From positions 558,001 through 622,000 of the forward strand of contig JABSOZ010000002.1 in the NCBI GenBank assembly GCA_013215295.1: a stretch of DNA of 64,000 bases, written 5' to 3'. Every line of letters begins with the position of its first letter. The stretch's first letter is position 1. This DNA is from Colwellia sp. GTDB taxonomy: Bacteria; Pseudomonadota; Gammaproteobacteria; Enterobacterales; Alteromonadaceae. Below, one piece after another: positions 27,875-37,801 of this stretch. The notes below the pieces were generated by a model. That model had not been told where the DNA came from. It worked only from the letters and a program-made list of their open reading frames with translations, and did not search any database. The position numbers and the translations under genes were made by a program.

Positions 27875-28750
27875 TTAAAAACAACCAAGATTACTTTGAA
27901 AAAAATCAAGAAAAACGCGTGTTTTCTTAGGGATACTTCGACTCTGATAAAGTATTGATAATTGTTGAGCAATCGGAGCACTGGTTAAACTTACCGGTTT
28001 AACTAAATCACTTTGGTTATCACCTTGAACCAAATATTCAGGTAATTTTGCCAAGCCTAAATTTCGCTTTACTGCAGCGAGTCGCATTTCAGGGCTTGAA
28101 AGTACCATAAAAGCTTTAGGCTCAATTGCGGTAGTATTACTATCACCTCGAAAAAGCCATAATTGATTTTCTTGTGACAAAATACATTTACTTTTAACGA
28201 GCTCTTCTGGTGTGATTTTTTCAGACTGAAAACTTGTAGTCGCACCGTAAATAGCTTGTGGAAAACTTAATAACGTTTTAGCAATCCAATTTGACGCAGG
28301 CAATGTTTGCTCATGTAATACAAAAATCAAATCATAGCTTAAATCTTGTTCAGGGATTTCTTGAGAATAATGCTGACAGTTTATAGAGACATCAGGATAA
28401 AGCATGGCAAACTCTGAAATAAGTTCAGCCATTACTTGATTAAAAAACTCTAACGGTAGCAAGATCTTGAGCTTTCCTTTAGGAAGAGAAACAAAGTCAC
28501 TAATACTCGCTTCAGCACTCTTTAAAGCTTCTACGTGCGGCTTACAGGCTATAAATAACTGCTCCCCTGTTTCAGTTAATTGTTGTGACCGTGTTGTTCT
28601 AACCAACAATTGACTGCCCAATTCCGTTTCAAGTAGCGCCAAACGCCGGCTTAATTTAGATTTAGGAAGCCCAAGTCTACGGGCAGCAGATGTTAACGAG
28701 CCAGATTCTACAATCGTTAAAAATAGTGATAAATTATCTAAATTTTGCAC
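27875..28750 (-). CDS. LysR-family transcriptional regulator
   Basis: About 291 residues from a GTG at 28750 with AAAGG close upstream; an upstream TTG would add 11 residues unlike LysR. The N-terminal helix-turn-helix reads LDNLSLFLTIVESGSLTSAARRLGLPKSKLSRRLALLE. The effector domain follows (SPEMRLAAVKRNLGLAKLPEYLV). It is divergent from a thioredoxin gene 120 bases away, its likely target along with itself. Confidence 0.92.
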   Translation of the reverse strand: MQNLDNLSLFLTIVESGSLTSAARRLGLPKSKLSRRLALLETELGSQLLVRTTRSQQLTETGEQLFIACKPHVEALKSAEASISDFVSLPKGKLKILLPLEFFNQVMAELISEFAMLYPDVSINCQHYSQEIPEQDLSYDLIFVLHEQTLPASNWIAKTLLSFPQAIYGATTSFQSEKITPEELVKSKCILSQENQLWLFRGDSNTTAIEPKAFMVLSSPEMRLAAVKRNLGLAKLPEYLVQGDNQSDLVKPVSLTSAPIAQQLSILYQSRSIPKKTRVFLDFFQSNLGCF

Positions 28751-28870
28751 ACCCACACCTTTATTGTTCCAAAAATAGAACAATCAATTCTATTAAATCA
28801 GGCTAATCAAGTAAAGTTAAGTCAGATAAACTCCTTCTCGTTGAAGCAATTAAACCCAATAGGAGCAAAA

Positions 28871-29182
28871 ATGAGTAACGTAATAGAAGTAAATAGCGAA
28901 CAGTTCGCGACTGAAGTTGAACAGCATACCGGTAAAGTTTTAGTAGATTTTTATGCACCATGGTGTGGACCATGTAAAATGATTTCACCTATTGTTGATC
29001 AAATTTCAACAGAGTTTGATACCTTAAAAGTGGTAAAGGTTAATGCTGACAATGCTCAAGAATTAATGGCTAAATTTGGCATTAGAGGCATTCCAACTTT
29101 ATTATTAATAGAAAATGGCGAGCTAATTAATACCAAAGTAGGTGCGGCATCATTATCTCAAGTGAAAGAATTTGTGAGTTAG
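28871..29182 (+). CDS. Thioredoxin
   Basis: 103 residues from the ATG at 28871, preceded by AGGAG at 28861-28865. The active site WCGPC is at 31-35, with the cis-proline in RGIPTLL. It reduces protein disulfides in the cytoplasm. It is probably a secondary thioredoxin, regulated by the divergent LysR protein. A hexamer repeat and a terminator follow directly. Confidence 0.95.
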   Translation: MSNVIEVNSEQFATEVEQHTGKVLVDFYAPWCGPCKMISPIVDQISTEFDTLKVVKVNADNAQELMAKFGIRGIPTLLLIENGELINTKVGAASLSQVKEFVS

Positions 29183-29218
29183 AGTTTTAGTTTTAGTTTT
29201 AGTTTTAGTTTTAGTTTT
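29183..29218. repeat. Six exact tandem copies of AGTTTT
   Basis: 36 bases of a perfect hexanucleotide repeat start at the base after the thioredoxin stop codon and end just before the terminator. Being outside the reading frame, changes in copy number would alter only the 3' untranslated region. Confidence 0.95.
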
Positions 29219-29222
29219 GAAC

Positions 29223-29272
29223 ATCGTCGTTCTCCGTCAATCATGACAAGGAACGACGATATTACAATTTTT
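29223..29272 (+). terminator. Terminator of the thioredoxin gene
   Basis: Perfect 10-bp arms ATCGTCGTTC (29223-29232) and GAACGACGAT (29251-29260) enclose an 18-base loop. ATTACAATTTTTT follows. Confidence 0.75.
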
Positions 29273-30627
29273 TAAAAAAGATTCAGTGAATGAATAAATA
29301 CTATGCCAATTGCTGTCGGGCAAACAAACTTAGTATACCAAGGCCAAATTTTCCAAAATACACTATGTTCTGCGTTATCATTGCCTTCTTTTAATTCCAT
29401 TAACACATCATTTCTGTACCAAATCCAGCCGACGAAGACACAACATAACATTGCAATAATGGGTTGTCCGTATTCTGTTGCAATCGTAGCAACTAAGCCC
29501 AACATCACATCAACATTACTGATTATGCCAATACTGATCAAGAAAATGATTGAACCAATAATCTTAGTCGCTTTTTTTCGAGCCATACCATGTCGTTCAA
29601 CAACATAAGACACTGGACCTTCAAGCATAGATATTGACGAAGTTAATGCCGCCACCGACATCAGTACAAAAAAGGCAAAAGCAACAAATAATCCAATATA
29701 ACCCATAGAAGAAAATAAGCTTGGTAACACGGCAAAAACGAGTCCAGGTCCTGACACTAAACTACCATCATCAGCAAAAATTGTTACGCCTTGTGCTTGC
29801 GCTACGTACATTGCAGGAATAATTAATAAACCCGCTAAAAAAGCAATCGATACATCAATGAGTGTAACTTGCGCACCCAGTGTGACTAAGTTTTCTTTCT
29901 TAGAAATATATGACCCGTAGATAATCATGACACTTGTACCAAGCGATAAAGAGAAAAACGCTTGTCCTAGAGCACTTATTAATAAATCAGGTTCAAATAT
30001 TCGGGAAAAATCAGGATTTAAATAAGCATTTAATCCTTCACTAGCGCCATCAAGCGTTAAAACGTAACCAATTAAAATGATCAATAAAACAATTAATAAT
30101 GGCATTAGCCGCTTAGACCACTTTTCAATACCGTCTTCAACACCTTTTTGGATAATGAAGATGGTTAAGAACATAAAGATTGCAGTGAAAAGAGCATTAC
30201 GGATAAAGGATTGACTAATCACCCAATCAGCAACGTTAGTGACGCCTACAATTCTCGCTATGGGCTCAACAGCATACGACATCATCCATCCAGCCAAAAC
30301 ACCATAAAAACTGAGTATTAACGCAGCACAAACAACACCACCAAAACCTACCACAAAAGCGAACCGTTTATGAAAGAGGGTACGAGACATTTTTTGTAAT
30401 GATGTAACAGCGTTTGCTTGTCCGTATCGGCCAATAAGCAGTTCAGCCATAAAAGCGGGATAAGCTAAGCAAAATGCTAAGACGAGATAAACCAAAACAA
30501 ATGCAGCACCACCGTTGCTTGCTGTTTGTGTTGGGAAGCCCCAAATATTTCCTAAACCAACAGCCGATCCGGCCGCTGCCATGATAAAACCAATGCGAGA
30601 ACTAAACTCACCTCTTGATGCACTCAT
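29272..30627 (-). CDS. Sodium-dependent transporter of the NSS/SNF family
   Basis: 451 residues with about 11-12 membrane helices. The N-terminus SSRIGFIMAAAGSAVGLGNIWGFPT is the conserved NSS sodium-site region, and SFYGVLAGWMMSYAVEP and FSLSLGTSVMIIYGSYI follow. It would import an amino acid or related amine with Na+; the substrate is not predictable. The start follows AAAGA at some distance. Confidence 0.93.
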   Translation of the reverse strand: MSASRGEFSSRIGFIMAAAGSAVGLGNIWGFPTQTASNGGAAFVLVYLVLAFCLAYPAFMAELLIGRYGQANAVTSLQKMSRTLFHKRFAFVVGFGGVVCAALILSFYGVLAGWMMSYAVEPIARIVGVTNVADWVISQSFIRNALFTAIFMFLTIFIIQKGVEDGIEKWSKRLMPLLIVLLIILIGYVLTLDGASEGLNAYLNPDFSRIFEPDLLISALGQAFFSLSLGTSVMIIYGSYISKKENLVTLGAQVTLIDVSIAFLAGLLIIPAMYVAQAQGVTIFADDGSLVSGPGLVFAVLPSLFSSMGYIGLFVAFAFFVLMSVAALTSSISMLEGPVSYVVERHGMARKKATKIIGSIIFLISIGIISNVDVMLGLVATIATEYGQPIIAMLCCVFVGWIWYRNDVLMELKEGNDNAEHSVFWKIWPWYTKFVCPTAIGIVFIHSLNLF

Positions 30628-30786
30628 TAACGTAATCTTTATTATTTTTAGAATGCGGTTAATCTACTTAATGTACTAACAAATAAACAGTGTTAATTAC
30701 GTAAATTTTAGCAATTTATCACTATAATCGTGTATTGCATGTAAAGATAAGGTTACTCAAAGAGTAAACTTAAGCGTTTACGCATA

Positions 30787-30815
30787 AAAAAACAGCACAA
30801 AATGTGCTGTTTTTT
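30787..30815 (-). terminator. Terminator of yajQ
   Basis: CAGCACA / TGTGCTG stem, AAA loop, with A- and T-runs on both sides. It lies between yajQ and the NSS gene. Confidence 0.85.
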
Positions 30816-30872
30816 ATGAGTTTAAAAAAGTTCAGTGCCTAAAGTAAGGTGCTAAAACATATTTAAGAAATA

Positions 30873-31355
30873 TTAGTCTCGAAAGTTATTAAACTGAAAC
30901 GATTGTTCAAGATCACCTTCACGAATTAATTGCATCACAGCTTGTAAGTCATCACGTTTTTTACCCGTAACACGTACTTGGTCACCTTGAATAGATACTT
31001 GTACTTTTAATTTACTGTCTTTAATGAGCTTAACCACTTTTTTAGCGACTGGTTGCTCAATACCTTCTTTAAATGAAAGATTTTGGGTAAACGTTTTACC
31101 CGTATGTTCAGTATTAGAAAGGGTTAACGCTTTAGCATCTATATTACGTTTTGCTAGCTGTCCGCGCACCATATCAACTAATTGTTTTACTTGAAAGTCA
31201 CCCTCAGCTTTTAATACTACGTTTGGCTTTTTCCACTCGATACTTGCTTCAACACCGCGAAAATCAAAACGAGTTTCTAATTCTCTCTTACAATTATCCG
31301 TTGCATTTCTTACTTCTTCCAAATTAATTTCGGAAACGATATCCATTGATGGCAT
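30873..31355 (-). CDS. yajQ: YajQ-family nucleotide-binding protein
   Basis: 160 residues from the ATG at 31355 ([15 protein letters not shown]), with AAAGG upstream; the longer frame adds eight atypical residues. Typical YajQ blocks are [40 protein letters not shown] and the end [15 protein letters not shown]. Members bind nucleotides, and some have been reported as c-di-GMP effectors. It lies near panE and thiI, as in E. coli. Confidence 0.95.
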   Translation of the reverse strand: MPSMDIVSEINLEEVRNATDNCKRELETRFDFRGVEASIEWKKPNVVLKAEGDFQVKQLVDMVRGQLAKRNIDAKALTLSNTEHTGKTFTQNLSFKEGIEQPVAKKVVKLIKDSKLKVQVSIQGDQVRVTGKKRDDLQAVMQLIREGDLEQSFQFNNFRD

Positions 31356-31498
31356 GATTTTGGCCTTTCGGTAATTCAATAATATAAGTGGTGTAATCTT
31401 AACAAAGCACTACTAGCGGGTAAAGGACATCGCAACGGCTATTTTCACATGTTATGATGAATTATTATAAACTTATAACTTCATAAATTTACGTTCTC

Positions 31499-31861
31499 AT
31501 GAAAAGTTACATTAAATTATTAATAATATTAATTGCGTTGCTCATTTTTGTACCACTGTTTTTAATCCCTAGTGAGTTAAAAATGGCAGTACTCAATAAA
31601 ATACAAATAGACACGGTTGGCCATATTATTGGTTTTTTTGGACTCACGTGGATATTAGTGCGTTTATTCAAATTACCTTTGCTCAACACCGTTATTTGCC
31701 TATTTTTTTACAGTGCCCTGACTGAATTAAGCCAATATTATTTAGGCTTTCGCAGCGGTGAATTTTTTGATTTTGTGGCAGATGTCGTGGGGATTTCTCT
31801 CTTTGCTATTTTCCAGTGGTTACTCGTCATTTATGGCAAACCTCAACATTTGAAAAATTAA
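31499..31861 (+). CDS. VanZ-family membrane protein
   Basis: 120 residues with four hydrophobic helices. IDTVGHIIGFFGLTWILVRLF and ALTELSQYYLGFRSGEFFDFVADVVG match the VanZ-like domain. Its function is poorly known. It ends one base before panE, so the two form an operon. Confidence 0.85.
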   Translation: MKSYIKLLIILIALLIFVPLFLIPSELKMAVLNKIQIDTVGHIIGFFGLTWILVRLFKLPLLNTVICLFFYSALTELSQYYLGFRSGEFFDFVADVVGISLFAIFQWLLVIYGKPQHLKN

Positions 31862-31862
31862 T

Positions 31863-32792
31863 ATGAATACGGTTATTGTTGGTCAAGGTGCCATAGGTTT
31901 ACTTTGTTATCACCGACTTTCTCAGCTTAAAAAGCATAATAAGGCTAATGGATTAATTTCACTACTGCCTTCAACAAAAACGTCACTTACACAATACTCC
32001 TTTAGTGAAATTAATGGCGAGGCTAAAAACTTCCCATTAACACTTGCAAATAATCAAACATTAACCTGTGCACAACTTATTGTTGTTTGCGTAAAATCTT
32101 ACCAAGTTGCAGACGCTTTGAAAGCCATTCATCACTTAATAGCGGACGACGCTATTATTATTGTTACTCACAATGGTTTAGGCACACTGGAAGAAATATC
32201 TTATTTATTTAAACCGTCTCAGTGTTTATTTGCTTTATTACTAACACAAGGCGCTAAAAAAACAGCTGATTATCATATTGAACATACCGGAGAAGGCGAA
32301 AGTAATTTAGGTATTATTTGGGGGGAACCCGTAGCTGAGAAAAAAAGACATCTACTAGAGCTTATGACACAAAGCCTTCAGCCGGTAAACTTTCAAGAAA
32401 ACATAAAACAAGCTCAGTGGGAAAAAATAGCGATTAATTGCGTTATAAATCCACTTTCTGCACTGGAAAATATTGATAATGGTAAAATAAATCAACGGAT
32501 TTACCAAGACACCGTTAGAGATATTATCAAAGAAGTCGTTAACGTAGGCGCAAGAGAAGGTGTGGAATTAGCAGAAAATGTATTATTGAGTCTGGTTACG
32601 AAAGTTGCTGAGCGTACTAAAAAAAACATCTCATCGATGCGTGCAGATATTATGAACAAGCGTCGCACCGAAATAGATTACATTAACGGTTATATTCACC
32701 GTTTGGGTGAAAAACACCAGCTAGCCACACCGATGAATACAAAGTTATGGCTAGCCGTTAAAGTACTTGAAAAACAGTACTTACCTCAGTAA
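31863..32792 (+). CDS. panE: 2-dehydropantoate 2-reductase
   Basis: 309 residues. The N-terminal NADPH-binding loop VGQGAIGLL is followed by VVCVKSYQV, the catalytic Lys region QAQWEKIAINCVINPLSALENI, and SSMRADIMNKRRTEIDYINGYI. It reduces ketopantoate to pantoate in pantothenate/CoA synthesis. It is convergent with thiI, with 11 bases between them. Confidence 0.94.
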   Translation: MNTVIVGQGAIGLLCYHRLSQLKKHNKANGLISLLPSTKTSLTQYSFSEINGEAKNFPLTLANNQTLTCAQLIVVCVKSYQVADALKAIHHLIADDAIIIVTHNGLGTLEEISYLFKPSQCLFALLLTQGAKKTADYHIEHTGEGESNLGIIWGEPVAEKKRHLLELMTQSLQPVNFQENIKQAQWEKIAINCVINPLSALENIDNGKINQRIYQDTVRDIIKEVVNVGAREGVELAENVLLSLVTKVAERTKKNISSMRADIMNKRRTEIDYINGYIHRLGEKHQLATPMNTKLWLAVKVLEKQYLPQ

Positions 32793-32803
32793 ATACGGTA
32801 ATA

Positions 32804-34258
32804 TTAAGGACGATAAACTTTAACGTTCTTATTGCCTTCACCAATCAAATAAAGTGCTTGAAGCTTACTCATTACACCCTGATCACAATACAGTAAATAT
32901 TCTTTGCCTTGATCTAGTTCACTAAACTTATTTGATAATTTATAAAAAGGAATATGAATAACGCTCACGTTATCAAATGACAATGGATTGTCTTCTTCTT
33001 CTTCAGGGCTGCGAATATCAATAACAATATCATCGCTAGAAAGATTCTCTACAGTATCAACCGCATGAATTTCTTCTTCACTTTCTTTACCAATATCACG
33101 TATATCGTACATACGCGTTTCTTGAACGACTTTATCTAAAACATCAAAATTAAAGTTTTCTTCTTCTGCTTCGATTTTAGATAAAATAGCTTTTATGGTT
33201 GGACGCTTTGAAATAACGCCACAATACTCAGGAATGGTTTTAGCAAAATCTTCAGTACCAATTTTACGCGCAATATCAATAATATCTTGTTTATCATAAG
33301 CCACTAATGGACGAAGGATTAACGTCTCAGTAACTCTGTCTATCACGTTTAAATTAGTTAATGTTTGACTGGATACCTGACCTAATGCTTCACCGGTAAC
33401 TAATGACGCTATATTCGCTCTTTTAGCTATTTGTGCTGCAGCACGCATCATCATACGTTTAAGAATTACGCCCATCTGACCGTTTTCTACATTTTCTAAA
33501 ATTTCAGCAACAACGGGCTCAAAATCAACGGAAAAGAACTTAACTTTATGTGATGCACCAAATTTGTTCCACAAGTAATAACTCACTTGTTTTACGCCGA
33601 CTTCGTGCGCAGCACCACCTAAGTTAAAGAAACAGTAATGGGTACGAGCACCTTTTTTGATCATCTGAAAACTAGAAACACCCGAATCAAAACCACCAGA
33701 CATTAATGATAATACATCTTCTTGGCTGGCAATGGGAAAACCACCTAATCCTTCATGACGCTCTGCTACGATAAATAAATTTTCGTCTTTAATTTCTAAT
33801 CGAATAGTTACATCAGGCTTTTTCAATTTAACTTTTGCCGATTCAACATGCTGATTTAAACCACCGCCAACATATTGTTCAACTTTTAATGAATTAAAAT
33901 CGTGTGTCCCAACCCGCTTAACTCTAACGCAGAAGGTTTTATTTTCAATCGTCTTCTCATGTGCTTCTAGGGTTTTCTCAAAAATGTTGTGAACATCGGT
34001 AAATGATGTTTGCTGAACCTCAAGAAAATGAGCCACACCAGGTACACATTTTAAAGTATCAATGAGTGCCAAACGATTTTTAGGACAATCGTTTTTAGTA
34101 TTGATTTCAATATTATCCCAGTTTGCGTGAGTGGTAACTTGCTCATCAACACGACGTAAAACATTTTTAATGCTAGATTCTAAAATTTTAGTAAAGCGCT
34201 TACGAACTGGGCGACTTTTTACGGCAATTTCAGCCTGGAGTTTTACGATGAATTTCAT
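32804..34258 (-). CDS. thiI: tRNA 4-thiouridine synthase with rhodanese domain
   Basis: 484 residues from the ATG at 34258; a TTG two codons earlier is less likely. The order is a THUMP domain, the PP-loop ATPase motif [23 protein letters not shown] with the first catalytic Cys, and a C-terminal rhodanese domain with the persulfide Cys in [17 protein letters not shown]. It transfers sulfur to U8 of tRNA and takes part in thiazole synthesis. The long form with rhodanese is typical of gammaproteobacteria. Confidence 0.97.
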   Translation of the reverse strand: MKFIVKLQAEIAVKSRPVRKRFTKILESSIKNVLRRVDEQVTTHANWDNIEINTKNDCPKNRLALIDTLKCVPGVAHFLEVQQTSFTDVHNIFEKTLEAHEKTIENKTFCVRVKRVGTHDFNSLKVEQYVGGGLNQHVESAKVKLKKPDVTIRLEIKDENLFIVAERHEGLGGFPIASQEDVLSLMSGGFDSGVSSFQMIKKGARTHYCFFNLGGAAHEVGVKQVSYYLWNKFGASHKVKFFSVDFEPVVAEILENVENGQMGVILKRMMMRAAAQIAKRANIASLVTGEALGQVSSQTLTNLNVIDRVTETLILRPLVAYDKQDIIDIARKIGTEDFAKTIPEYCGVISKRPTIKAILSKIEAEEENFNFDVLDKVVQETRMYDIRDIGKESEEEIHAVDTVENLSSDDIVIDIRSPEEEEDNPLSFDNVSVIHIPFYKLSNKFSELDQGKEYLLYCDQGVMSKLQALYLIGEGNKNVKVYRP

Positions 34259-34285
34259 GAACAAACGATCCTAAATATAAACAAT

Positions 34286-34315
34286 AATAAAGGCCATGAT
34301 CGGCCTGTAAAAATA
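34286..34315 (-). terminator. Short hairpin after pomB
   Basis: AGGCC (34291-34295) pairs with GGCCT (34302-34306). On the minus strand TTATTATTG follows. A weak terminator between pomB and thiI. Confidence 0.45.
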
Positions 34316-34432
34316 ATGGCGCGAATTATACACGAAATTGAAATGAAGGTTAAGTTGAAAAAATCGCCATTAAGAAATAAACAGAACGTTTATCACTCAA
34401 TGACTCTTTGAAATTAAAAATTTATCGACTTT

Positions 34433-35374
34433 TTACTTTTTAAGAATCGACACCGGCTCGGTTTCTTTGGCTTTACCTTGATTAATTGAAATTTCAACAC
34501 GACGGTTTCGACGGCGATTCAGCGCATTGGTATTCGGTACCAAAGGTCTACTATCTGCATGGCCAACCGCAAGTAAACGAGAATGATCAAGCCCAGGCAC
34601 TTTGAGTAACTCATGAATGATAGCAACCGCTCGTGTGCTAGACAGTTCCCAATTTGAAGAAAATAATTCCGAGTTAATACCACGATTATCGGTATGTGCA
34701 GAAACCATTATTTCACCAGGTACTGTATTAAGTAGTTCGCCAATATCTCTAATAATAGATCGGAATTGTGGTTGTAGAAATGCAGAACCAGAAGGAAAAG
34801 AACCGTTTTCACGAATACGAATAGTCACTTGCTGTCCTAAAGACTCAAGTTCTATTGCACCATCTTGGATTTGTTGCTCTAACTGATCTGCAATTTTTTT
34901 AACTAATTCATTCACTTGTTCTTGTGAAGATTGTTCAAGTTCATCTTTTGCTTTTTGCATTGCTTGTGCTGACATTTCATCAGCTGTACTTTGTGATTGT
35001 CCGCCACGTTCTGTGCCGCGCTGCTCTTGTCGACCACCCGCAGACGTTTCATCACCCGCTTGGAACTCCAACATCTGTTGTGTCATTTCCATTGTTTGCT
35101 GTTGAATAACTTCAATGGGGGTTGGCTCTGGTTTACCTGGGCGGAACTCTTGCGCAATAATACTGGTTCCTTTGGGAATATCTTTCACTTCAATCTTATT
35201 TTGCACACCAAAAGCAAACTTCATTGAACCCGCGATTTGCTTAAATTTCAAAACATCCATTTCAGAAAATGATAAAAGCAAAACGAAAAAGCACATTAAA
35301 AGTGACATTAAGTCGGCAAAAGTACCCATCCAAGCTGGGAGCCCAGGAGGTGGACATTTACATTCTTCAGCCAT
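34433..35374 (-). CDS. pomB: Sodium-type flagellar stator protein PomB
   Basis: 313 residues with AGGAG before the ATG. One N-terminal membrane helix carries the ion-binding Asp21 in GTFADLMSLLMCFFVLLLSF. A Gln/Glu-rich linker and an OmpA-like peptidoglycan-binding domain follow (SAHTDNRGINSELFSSNWELSSTRA; RRRNRRVEI). With PomA it forms the stator that drives flagellar rotation by Na+ influx. The pomA stop is 12 bases upstream. Confidence 0.94.
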   Translation of the reverse strand: MAEECKCPPPGLPAWMGTFADLMSLLMCFFVLLLSFSEMDVLKFKQIAGSMKFAFGVQNKIEVKDIPKGTSIIAQEFRPGKPEPTPIEVIQQQTMEMTQQMLEFQAGDETSAGGRQEQRGTERGGQSQSTADEMSAQAMQKAKDELEQSSQEQVNELVKKIADQLEQQIQDGAIELESLGQQVTIRIRENGSFPSGSAFLQPQFRSIIRDIGELLNTVPGEIMVSAHTDNRGINSELFSSNWELSSTRAVAIIHELLKVPGLDHSRLLAVGHADSRPLVPNTNALNRRRNRRVEISINQGKAKETEPVSILKK

Positions 35375-35386
35375 AAATTACTCCTG

Positions 35387-36154
35387 TTAGTCTTCTTCCG
35401 TTGTATTTATAGCTCGCTTACCTTCAGCAAGATAATTTTTCAGTAATCCTTCTATAACTCTTGGGTTTTGGCCGTCTTGAATACCTAAAATAGCATCAAG
35501 AATGAGCTCTTGATTCATTTTTTCTTCTGCGAGTCTAAGTTTTAATTTTGCAGCAATTGGTATGGCAATAACGTTAGCGAGAAATGCACCATAAAGTGTT
35601 GTTAAAAGTGCAACAGCCATGGCTGGACCAATGGATTTAGGATCATCCATATTTGATAGCATCGCTACCAAACCAATTAATGTGCCAATCATTCCCATTG
35701 CAGGTGCTACATCGGCAAGCGCCATCATCATGCCTACGCCAGTTTCATGTCGTTCAGAGGTAAGCTGGATATCTTTTTGTAACGTACCACGTACTACATC
35801 AGCATCGTGGCCATCAACAAGCATATCAACGCCTTTTTGCATAAAAGCATTTGTGATTTCAGCTTCTTCTAATGCTAAAAATCCACCTTTACGTGCTGCA
35901 TCAGCCATTTCAACTGATTTTTCGATTAGATCATCAGGCTGTTCAATTTTGAACATAAAAGCCTTGCCAATAATTTTTCCGATACCAAAGAACTGGCCGA
36001 GATTATAATTAGATAACACAACAAATGTTGAACCACCAAAAACAATAATCATTGACTGAGTATCAAGAAACATACTGATATCACCAGACAACATCATTGC
36101 CATAACGAGTAAACCAACGGCGCCTACTACACCTAATATTGTTGCTATATCCAC
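35387..36154 (-). CDS. pomA: Sodium-type flagellar stator protein PomA
   Basis: 255 residues from a GTG with GGAGG six bases upstream. It has four membrane helices with the MotA/ExbB blocks DVAPAMGMIGTLIGLVAML and GPAMAVALLTTLYGAFLANVIAIPIA. It starts MDIATILGVVGAVGLL, as in Vibrio-type PomA. First gene of the pomAB operon, which here lies apart from any other flagellar gene. Confidence 0.95.
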   Translation of the reverse strand: MDIATILGVVGAVGLLVMAMMLSGDISMFLDTQSMIIVFGGSTFVVLSNYNLGQFFGIGKIIGKAFMFKIEQPDDLIEKSVEMADAARKGGFLALEEAEITNAFMQKGVDMLVDGHDADVVRGTLQKDIQLTSERHETGVGMMMALADVAPAMGMIGTLIGLVAMLSNMDDPKSIGPAMAVALLTTLYGAFLANVIAIPIAAKLKLRLAEEKMNQELILDAILGIQDGQNPRVIEGLLKNYLAEGKRAINTTEED

Positions 36155-36469
36155 AAAAAGCCTCCATAAAGAAATAAAACGTATAGTCGCATTATTTGAT
36201 AATACATTAAGGTATTACGATACGCGAATACTAATACTTTTATATATTCACTCGATATAAGTTTATTATCGTCCATATTGTCAAGAACTTAAGGAATTAG
36301 TTTCTATTATTAATTGTAAATTTATTGCGCTAAATGATCGCGCCAAATATTTAACAACAGATATTCAAAACGCTATTAAATATAGGTACAAAATTTAATT
36401 AAATAAATGCCCGATAATTCCCCATTTACAATCCAGGTAGTTTCTCATTCTCTACATCGCCTGTTATAA
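36155..36469. other. Divergent pomA/xseB intergenic region
   Basis: AT-rich, no gene seen. It must hold the pomAB promoter. I looked for a FliA-type promoter on the minus strand and found no convincing match. Confidence 0.5.
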
Positions 36470-36510
36470 GTGCAGTAATACAAACGAACGAATCGTTTAT
36501 ATTACTGCAC
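36470..36510. repeat. Long inverted repeat upstream of xseB
   Basis: 18-base arms 36470-36487 and 36493-36510 (outer part GTGCAGTAATA / TATTACTGCAC) pair with a single mismatch around a five-base loop. No T-run follows on either side. It could be an operator, a cruciform or a mobile palindrome. It lies about 100 bases before the xseB start. Confidence 0.85.
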
Positions 36511-36611
36511 GACTTAATAATTAAGAATTGAAAGCACTTGAAGTTGATTGATTAATTATTGGGTTTGGTATAAATTTGCGCCTAGATATTTAATCACTGT
36601 GATCCTCGCGA

Positions 36612-36875
36612 ATGGCTAAGAAAAAAATAGAAAATTTAAGCTTTGAAGAATCACTTTCAGAACTCGAAACAATTGTTCAAAATTTGGAACAAGGAGAACT
36701 GAGTTTAGAGGATTCTATGACGCTTTTCGAGCGTGGCTTGAATCTGAGTCAAGTCAGTCAAGAAAAGTTAAAAAATGCTGAACAAAAAATTCAGATACTA
36801 CTCACTAAAAATGGTAACACTCAACTTGAAGCTTTTGAAAATGAAGCTGAATCAAACAATACGAGTGGCAATTAG
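36612..36875 (+). CDS. xseB: Exodeoxyribonuclease VII small subunit
   Basis: 87 residues. It contains LSFEESLSELETIVQNLEQGELSLEDSMTLFERGLNL, the diagnostic XseB helix pair. It partners XseA (not in window) in single-strand DNA degradation. Its TAG overlaps the GTG of ispA by one base, the usual xseB-ispA-dxs order. Confidence 0.96.
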   Translation: MAKKKIENLSFEESLSELETIVQNLEQGELSLEDSMTLFERGLNLSQVSQEKLKNAEQKIQILLTKNGNTQLEAFENEAESNNTSGN

Positions 36876-37765
36876 TGACCCAATTAAAACAACTCGATTT
36901 ATATCAAACTCGCATCAACCAATATCTTGCAGACAAGTTAGCCGCATATGAAATAAATGATAAAAGGTTGCTGTCAGCAATGCAGTATGGCTTATTGATA
37001 GGTGGCAAACGTATGCGCCCTTATTTAAGTTATATAACGGGCGATGCTCTTGGACTTGAATTATCTGATGTCGACGGCATTGCCGCAGCATTGGAATGTA
37101 TTCATGCATTTTCATTAATACACGATGACTTACCTTCAATGGATGATGACGATTTACGTCGTGGCCAACCAACTTGTCATAAAGCCTTTGATGAAGCTAC
37201 GGCTATTTTAGCCGGCGATAGTCTACAGACACTTGCCTTCGATATTTTGGTTAACCACAATTTCAGTGATAAAGTTGAATCAAAACGCGTCAGCTTAATA
37301 CGTCAATTAGTTCACGCTTCAGGTTACCAAGGTATGTGCGGCGGACAAGCTCTTGATATCTCTGCAACGAATAAAAAAATATCATTAATCGAGTTAGAAA
37401 AACTGCATTCGCTAAAAACAGGGGCTTTATTAAAAGCATCAGTCACTATGGTTGCAGAAATAAGCAACGATATTACAGATAATGAAAAACACCAATTAGC
37501 GATTTATGCAGAACATGTCGGTTTAGCCTATCAAGTACGAGATGATATAATTGATATTATTTCGAGTGACGAAGAGCTAGGAAAACCAGCGGGTTCAGAC
37601 GTTTCAGCTAATAAAAGTACCTATCCAGCGCTTTTAGGTTTAGCAGGCGCTCAACAAAAAGCTGACAACTTATATCAACAAGCACTTCAAGCTTTAGCGA
37701 CTTTACCCTACAATACAGATAACTTAGCTGAATTTGCGACGTTTATTATAAAACGCGCTCATTAG
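36875..37765 (+). CDS. ispA: Farnesyl diphosphate synthase
   Basis: 296 residues from a GTG overlapping the xseB stop. It has GGKRMRP, the first Asp-rich motif in LIHDDLPSMDDDDLRRG, the second in YQVRDDIIDI, and GQALDIS. It condenses IPP with DMAPP/GPP to farnesyl-PP for quinones and lipid carriers. It is co-transcribed with dxs, 36 bases downstream. Confidence 0.96.
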   Translation: MTQLKQLDLYQTRINQYLADKLAAYEINDKRLLSAMQYGLLIGGKRMRPYLSYITGDALGLELSDVDGIAAALECIHAFSLIHDDLPSMDDDDLRRGQPTCHKAFDEATAILAGDSLQTLAFDILVNHNFSDKVESKRVSLIRQLVHASGYQGMCGGQALDISATNKKISLIELEKLHSLKTGALLKASVTMVAEISNDITDNEKHQLAIYAEHVGLAYQVRDDIIDIISSDEELGKPAGSDVSANKSTYPALLGLAGAQQKADNLYQQALQALATLPYNTDNLAEFATFIIKRAH

Positions 37766-37801
37766 TCTTGCTCTAGCAATTTAAAGAATAAATAAAATAA
37801 T

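Noticed and set aside
29183-29218. Telomere-like repeat
   Set aside because: Six copies inside a normal gene-terminator context on a continuous chromosome; a simple microsatellite.
34617-35390. Several 60-90 codon plus-strand frames opposite pomB
   Set aside because: Reverse-strand shadows of a conserved gene.
36155-36469. FliA-type flagellar promoter before pomA
   Set aside because: No acceptable match to the TAAAG and GCCGATAA elements at correct spacing.
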